A DNA stretch of 64,000 bases, from contig NW_020312114.1 of NCBI RefSeq assembly GCF_002999335.1, forward strand, positions 62,001 to 126,000, given 5' to 3'. The notes below the pieces were generated by a model. The model saw only the letters and a program-made list of their open reading frames with translations, had not been told where the DNA came from and ran no database searches. Source of the DNA: Cyclospora cayetanensis. Lineage: Eukaryota; Apicomplexa; Conoidasida; Eucoccidiorida; Eimeriidae. The translations under genes and the position numbers were made by a program. Each line of letters starts with the position of its first letter. The stretch's first letter is position 1. Of this stretch, positions 57,801-64,000 are shown one piece after another.

Positions 57801-60800
57801 CCGCATTGTTCTCGTTGGCAGCCACGCGAGCACGTGTATTTCCGCTCAGGAGAGGCAGCTCTGGAGCAGTAACAACACCCCCGCGAACCTCGCGAGCGGC
57901 AGCTCCCCCCATGCCCCGCTGGACGGGCGGAGATTTCGTCCAACACTCCAGTGCAGCATCGTATGCACCAAACAAACCACTCTCTGAAAACAAGATGCAA
58001 ACAAAGTACTTTAAAAGCACATACATATATATATATCAACACATACATATTCAGATACGTACAGTGAGACATCTACATACATGCACACAGTCAGACATAT
58101 TCATACATGAACACACACATATACATACATGAACACATACACATCACACAGACGTACATATACACATACATGCATACATGAACACATACACACCACATGT
58201 ACAACCATACAGAGACACATACATAAACATATATAAACACATACACATCACATAGACGCACATAAACACATACATACATACATAAACACATACATACATG
58301 CATAAACATATATAAACACATACACATCACATGTACAACCATACAGAAACACATACATAAACACATACACATCACATAGACGTACATAAACACATACACA
58401 TATACATACAGCAACACAAACACAACACATATACATACAGAAACACATATACATATACAACGATACATCAATACGTATGTATAAACGCACGACCCTCGAA
58501 GGACGATACGCGCATCATGGCACCCTGAGACAAGAGCGCTCCCCTACCAACGAACCCAGCCACGCAGCAGCCCGAGTTGCACGAAACAGAGTTTTACAGC
58601 AGACGCAGTGGGAAGGGGTTACCATGTGCGAACAACGCAGCGTATTTGAAAAAAATAGACCAGAAAATGCAGCAGCGTCTCAGCACGGTGAGTGACACAC
58701 ACGAGCACAACGCAAGAGCCAAGCTTGTTCCCCTCGAACGCCGACCAACTACCCCTTTCTCCCCTTCCGCCAAGCCTCCCCAGCAGGCCCTCCCTCACTC
58801 CGGTGTCTCACCAGTGCGCTGACGTCTCTTCTGCTCCTTGCTTTGACGCGTCGAAAACTGACGCCTCTGCAGCTGCTCCTGCAGGGGGATGGAGGGGGCC
58901 TTGCGACTGCTTTCCTGCGTTGCTCCCAGCTCCAGCGCAGCCTGCAGTCGCAAGTTTGCAGACGCCAGCCACGCATCTGCTGCGGGAGCTGCAGACGAAC
59001 GGCGAGCTGCTAGTCGCGGCGAGAAGGGGCCTCCCTCCCTGCCCATGAGCCAGGCAGCAGCAGCAGCCTGCTGAACGGCCAGCATGTTGCGTTGCTGCAG
59101 CAGCAGCGACTCCCGAGGAAGCACGTCGCCAACCCCCCCACTCGCTCCCGAGGGCGAGAAGCCTCCTGAGATCCCCATAAGCCCCCCCCCCAGGAGAGAG
59201 GGGGCTGCTAAGGATGGCGGAGGAGAGCCTGTCAGGCCCAGCAACGCGCCTCTGAGAACACGTGTAACACACTCTCACAATGGAGGACGTGCGCGCACGG
59301 CTTTTAAAGCCCCTCTACTCTCCCCGTAGATACACAGAATAGGAGCGATGCATGAGTAAGTGCAGAGTCCAAAAACTCAGTAGGAGGCAGCGCTCCTACA
59401 GAGCCCTCTATAGGCATCAAAAAACACACCGACTTGCCCCACTCATGAACAAATCCGTATCCCCCAAACACAGAATTAAGGCCTCCCGACCCCTCTTGCC
59501 CCTCTTCCCAGTCTACCCCCCTTCTCTCCCGCCTTCCCCAACAAGGCTCTCGCTTCGCCAGGGGAGACAGAAGGCCCCACAGCCTGGCCCCTCGCCAGAA
59601 GAAGCCCTCTGGAACCGCCAAATCGACATGCAAAGCAGACACTACCCAGGCTTTGCTGCCCCTCCACTGAAAGATAAGCCACTGAGAAGAAGGGCAGCCA
59701 AGCCTCTAAAAATTTGCTGCTCTTTTACTGAGAGGAAGGGCAGCCAAGCCTCTCAAATTTGCCGCTCCTCCACTGAGAAGAAGGGCAGCCAAGCCTCTAG
59801 AATTTGCTGCTCTTTTACTGAGAAGAAGGGCAGCCAATCCTCTAAAAATTTGCTGCTCTTCCACTGAGAAGAAGGGCAGCCAAGCCTCTAGAATTTGCTG
59901 CTCTTCTGCTAAAGGAAGGGCAGCCAAGCCTCTAAAATTTGAGGCCTGCCACTTACACGGGGCTTTCGAAAGGGTCGGGCGAAGGCATCGTCCGCGTAGC
60001 AGCAGCCGCTGCAGACGCCAGCTGCTGTGCAGAGTAGAATGCAGGGAGAGATGCTCTGTTCGCAGGGGAGGTGCCTTCAGCATACAGACGACTCAGGGGG
60101 GGTCCCCCCAGGCCGCTCTGCTGGCAGCTCCTTCCTCTGGAGAGCGCACTCAGAGCTTCCTCCCCAGATAGGGAGTTCTTACGGGTCCAGTCGCTGGCAG
60201 GCACGAAGTCGGCTTCTGCCTCTTCATCTCCATTCGGGGTGCACCGCTCAGTGCTGCTGCCGGAGTAAGTGGCTCTAGTAGTTGTCGTTGCAACGCGTGT
60301 AGCTGGAGCTGCTGGCAGCCCGCCTGCGGCATAGCTCCCCCCCCCAAAAGGCACTGAGGCTTGTTTCTGCGAGGCTTTGGAGGCCTCAAAGCGCTGCCCC
60401 CCAGCAGCTACTCCAACTTCCCGTCCTTCCCCGCTTGCCGCTGGCGCAGCCTGTCGCAAAAGCGCAGCCGCTGCCGCTGCAAGCTTCTCCCCTTGGGCGT
60501 CCGACCCCGTGGGAAGCCCCTCTCCCGTCGCTGCTGCTGCAGCAGCAACGGCTGACAAGTTGTCCCCCTCTTTCGGCGCTTTGTTCGCCCCCCTGCTCCG
60601 AAGCCGCGGAAACAAATCCAGCAAAGACGGCTCCTCCAGAGGCTTCGGCAGGGAAGGGTTCTCGCGCGCATGACTCCTAAACAACGTTTCAAGATGCACA
60701 CCCCACTAAAACAGCTCCCATGCGACCAAGGGGCCCTGTACGTATATGTATATCTATATATGTATATAGTGATATGCATACATATATACATATATGCATG

Positions 60801-61644
60801 CAGGTAGATATGTATGTATATATACATGGTTGTGTTCATGTACGCAAGTATATATATATGTATGGTGTGCATACATGCCAAACGCTGCACTCCTTGGGCC
60901 AAGTTTACAGGAAAGTATACAAAGAGGCATTCCCATGGAAGTATGCAAGAAAGGAGATAGATGCATGAACAGCAGCAAAATGACCCGCAATGCCATGCCA
61001 GCACAGCTATTTTGAAAAAAAAAACACACACACACATTGAGAGACATGCAGATCTGAGCGCGTCAACGGAGCCGCTACTTGGATGTGACCGCTCCTACAT
61101 GAAATGCCATTTGTACAGCGCACCATGATCAAGCAGAAAACGCTTGTTTCAACTCGAAAGGCATTTAACTCTCGCTTAACCCGAGTGCCTCGACTGCCTT
61201 CCGCGAGTAGGGCGTCTATGCTGCCTACCTGTAGAACTCGCAGTACTGCTTGTCATAACGAATATCGCCCAAGAGGGACTCAACGCATCCTGCGCTCTCT
61301 GCTGGAGGGTATGCGAAGAGGGTAGAGGCACTGATTGCGCCGAGATTCGGAGGGGCAGATATTGGTCGAGACAGCGAGGGGATACCCGCCGCGTTCAGAT
61401 CCTCAGAAGAGGCATCCTGTAGAGTTTCTACCAGCCTTGAGAGGGAGCCCCCCTGGGCCCCATGGAGTGAGGCCGGCCCATATTGAGTTGAAGCTGCCCC
61501 CTGTAGCTTGGGGGCCTCTCCGGATTCCCCATTGGCGTTGGTAACGAGGGGCACTTCCGAGTAGGACCCCCGCGGGCAGTCTGCCGCCTGTTGAGCCTCG
61601 CTGAGGCCCCTGGAGAGCAGTTCTAACGCCCCAATGGCCTCCAT
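54899..61644 (-). CDS. Pumilio/PUF RNA-binding protein, nine exons, ~1,076 aa
   Basis: The CDS is the complement of 54899-55365, 55576-55681, 55995-56081, 56431-56529, 56726-56974, 57337-57983, 58812-59251, 59957-60676 and 61229-61644, all in phase. The start is the first in-frame ATG. An acceptor-like TTCCATTGCAG upstream (61707) means an earlier exon may exist. The N-terminal ~620 residues are disordered (Ala, Ser, Pro, Gly) apart from a KQYCEFYR...NPSLPKPL block. Eight PUF repeats follow at ~630-950, with RNA-contact triads GGCRLLQ, GNYLFQ, GTRTAQ, GNHVIK, GCCVMQ, GNYVVQ, ASNVVE and GNYVVQ. Read by the PUF code (repeat 8 pairs with the 5' base) this predicts UGUA-N-AUA. Repeat 4 has Lys where Gln is usual. 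PUF proteins bind 3' UTRs to repress or store mRNAs; in apicomplexans they control stage conversion. Repeat 8 is split by an intron in the codon before VVQ. Confidence 0.92.
58015..58480. repeat. ACATAC/ACACAT microsatellite field in a PUF intron
   Basis: About 460 bases of degenerate (ACATAC)n, (ATACAC)n and (ATATAT)n steps lie in the intron between exons 57337-57983 and 58812-59251. On the minus strand it reads as an apparent Tyr/Val/Cys/Met-rich frame, which is an artefact. Confidence 0.9.
59681..59943. repeat. ~45-bp minisatellite, six copies, in a PUF intron
   Basis: Units of 44-46 bp contain GGGCAGCCAAGCCTCT, then an A/T patch (AAAATTTG), CTGCTCTT and ACTGAGAAGAA. There are about six head-to-tail copies with scattered point changes. 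The array ends within ~15 bases of the 3' edge of the exon 59957-60676, so it lies just after that exon's donor site in the transcript. Confidence 0.9.
60733..60870. repeat. TA/TATG microsatellite in the first PUF intron
   Basis: Alternating TATATG, TATGTATA and CATATA steps cover ~140 bases of the intron between exons 59957-60676 and 61229-61644. Confidence 0.8.
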
Positions 61645-64000
61645 ATGCGGTCGGAAGCAGGGGAGAGGCTGGCTGTGGTGTCTATGCGCCGGCTCCTCGT
61701 GACGCTGCAATGGAAGAAACGTGCATCACGCGCTAGAAGCAGCACAAATCGACGACTCTATTCAGAAATAAAGCCGGTTGTTCCCTTGTTCTCCTTTTCC
61801 CTTGTCCTCCTCTATCCGCTGCCTATTTCCTTCGCCTTGTGCCACGTGATCGGACGCTTGCAACGAGGGGTATGCAGTGCTAGAGATCCCAAAAAACTCT
61901 GGCTGCAGCGCGCAGACACCCCTCGATGCGCGAAATTTTGGGTCTACCTTGCTTTGGGGAGAGAAAAGGGGTGTAGGGATTGCCGTTCATATGCGGCTAG
62001 ACCAGCGATGCGCCAGGGAGAGAGTGCGGGTAGGCGCTTTCCAGCCTCTCTCTCACCCCGACTTTCTGCCTCGAGGACACAACCACGTGACTCAGCCTGT
62101 AGTTGTTTCCACAGCTGCATGTAAAACAAAAAAGATCAAAGAGTCCTGCAGTCCATCGCCGAGAGCGCCCCGCCCGCCGTCCGCCAGCGCCGCACAGCGG
62201 GCAGCTGTGCTCAGTACTGGAAAATCCTCAGAGCAGCCCGGTACCGCCCCATGAAAATTCAACTGGCCTCAAGTAATCAGTCAAAAAAACGGGGAAAAGA
62301 ACCCTCGCAGCGCCAACGGAATAGGGCCTCGGCGTGAGCAACGGCCAGCAGAACCTACTCAACCTGCTGCTGCCTGTGGGGGGAGGTGGGGGCGCAGAAG
62401 CGAACTCCTCACTACCGCTAGCGCTTCTTCTTGGCCTCGATCTTATTCCTACCGCTACAAAACACTTGTTCTGTGCCATGATAAAATGTATTTGACTCTT
62501 GGTGCCTCATGATTTTTGGCCGCAGGTCGCTCTCGCGTACAAATTAGCCATTTCAGCTACAGCCCCGTGCACTCTGAACGCACCGTACACCACAGGAAAA
62601 CTCCAAAGTAACAAAAAACCGCGCGTTTTCCTTGCAGCACACAGCAGCGTATGCGTTAGGCACGCCGTAGAACCTGCGGCCCGTGGTGCGGGACCTGGCG
62701 CTCATCTGACGAAGGCTGCCTAATATCGCAAGAAATACATCATCACGCTTTCGGCCTTGTAAAACGCAATAGAAGGGCACTTGAACGTGAGTTACGCCGC
62801 AAAGTGATTATTGTTTCAGATACTAGCCAACCGAACCACTGAAGCAGAGGCGCTGCCTGTGCAACAAGAACTCGTTCTGCACCAGCGCTGCGAGCTACGC
62901 TACACTCAAACGCTTTCTGCTGCACTAGCGATATCTAGCTTAATTAGTAAAAGAATTGACTAATTAACTTGTCTGCTCATATGTCTTACTTATTGCAGAG
63001 TACTGTTCGCTCGATACAAGGACTCTAATTTGTGCCCCTGGACACTATGTGTGATCTGCAACAAGCTGTGGCCCTTCGGGGTGCTTAGAAGGCGCCGTTG
63101 TGCTCATCTAGCTGGTTCTCTGCCCTCATTTCATAATGTTGAGGAAAACGGACACTAGGGGACGGGTTTCTGCGGGAAACATTCAAGAACATATCAAATT
63201 TTTGTAGAGTCTGCGGTTGAAGCTCTCCCTCCAGACATCAGATGGGATGTTACAATTGATGGGACTGTTTTCCGATAAAGCTGTTCCCTGCTCATCTACA
63301 GGTAGTAGACGGGAATGTCAAAATTCCTCATTACACTGGTCAGGTGACGACCCAGTGTTGTCGTAATTCGGAAATCTGGCTTTTGTTCGCAATCACCTGA
63401 GGAAAGGCCCTCAGGCCTTGGAAGTACACGCTGGCTCAACATCGGCTGAAGTGGCAAAGGCCGGCCTGGGTGCTGATGTGTCCAGAGCCGAAGGCGTGAA
63501 TTTGCAGACGATAAGGTGTGTATTGGTGTGTCAATGAGGTCATTCCGACCATAAAAGTATCACGGTCTTGATGGGCAAGGTACTAAACGATTTCATCAGC
63601 CCACTGGGGTTGTAACTCGATATATAACATCCAGATAGCAAAATCAGCTAGTTCTCCGACCGTCATGCTTTTGTTGGGAGAAGCACTTGATTGGTGACTC
63701 TTTTCGTGCAGACAAAGTCGTCTGCCTAAAGGGACAACGCGAGCACAAGTATTCATAGAAGCCTTGACTTATCGGTCTATGCGATCTCAGCTCAACAGTT
63801 GTAAGAGAATTGAGAATTCATAACTAGATTTATTAATCAATAGATAGATATAGCGCGAAGTATGAAACAAGGGTAAGCAAAAGCCACAACATAGATGAAC
63901 AGCTACCTGACTAGTGGCTTATCTCAACTCTACCCAAATTGTTGCATCAGCTAGCCGTATAATGGGCACCGGTTCAGCAAACTAAATTTACGGTGGGTCT
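61645..64000. other. Right-hand flank, no supported gene
   Basis: The first part should hold the PUF promoter and perhaps an unrecognised 5' exon. From about 62.9 kb the sequence becomes more AT-rich and has only short random frames. No RNA gene or repeat is evident. Confidence 0.55.

Noticed and set aside
58091..58490. Minus-strand frames rich in Cys, Met, Tyr and Val
   Set aside because: Translation of the ACATAC microsatellite inside a PUF intron.

Overview
This window looks like nuclear DNA of a coccidian apicomplexan, most likely Eimeria. Genes are intron-rich with GT-AG (some GC-AG) introns. Coding and non-coding DNA is full of CAG/CTG triplets, read as long Gln, Ala and Ser runs, which is a known trait of Eimeria genomes. 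Two genes are typical of the lineage: a calcium-dependent protein kinase, and a small dually acylated inner-membrane-complex protein (ISP family). I saw no bacterial genes, CRISPR arrays, tRNAs, rRNAs or recognisable transposons. Species assignment is inference. The exon models were built by hand from splice consensus and phase bookkeeping.

Layout. Three plus-strand genes fill 3.6-19.6 kb: a 264-aa protein with an acidic tail (3.6-6.0), a ~2,600-aa membrane-anchored Cys-rich/Gln-rich protein (8.1-16.5), and a multi-exon protein that may be a very divergent peroxin-3 (16.75-19.6). From 20.7 kb on, every gene is on the minus strand: a Qc-type SNARE (20.8-22.9), an 18-exon CDPK with extra N-terminal EF-hands (24.9-32.1), a ~2,490-aa protein whose only recognisable domain is C-terminal and DUF789-like (35.8-45.3), a doubtful small gene (46.0-46.5), an ISP (51.4-52.3), and a Pumilio/PUF RNA-binding protein with eight repeats (54.9-61.6). 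Between them lie gene-poor intervals, the largest at 46.5-51.4 kb.

The most interesting feature is inside an intron of the DUF789 gene. Two ~71-nt copies of a C/D-box snoRNA-like element lie 1 kb apart on the host strand, and both carry an antisense stretch to a universally conserved 18S rRNA segment. The genes do not form an operon. The recognisable ones cover calcium signalling (CDPK), membrane fusion (SNARE), the pellicle (ISP) and post-transcriptional control (PUF).
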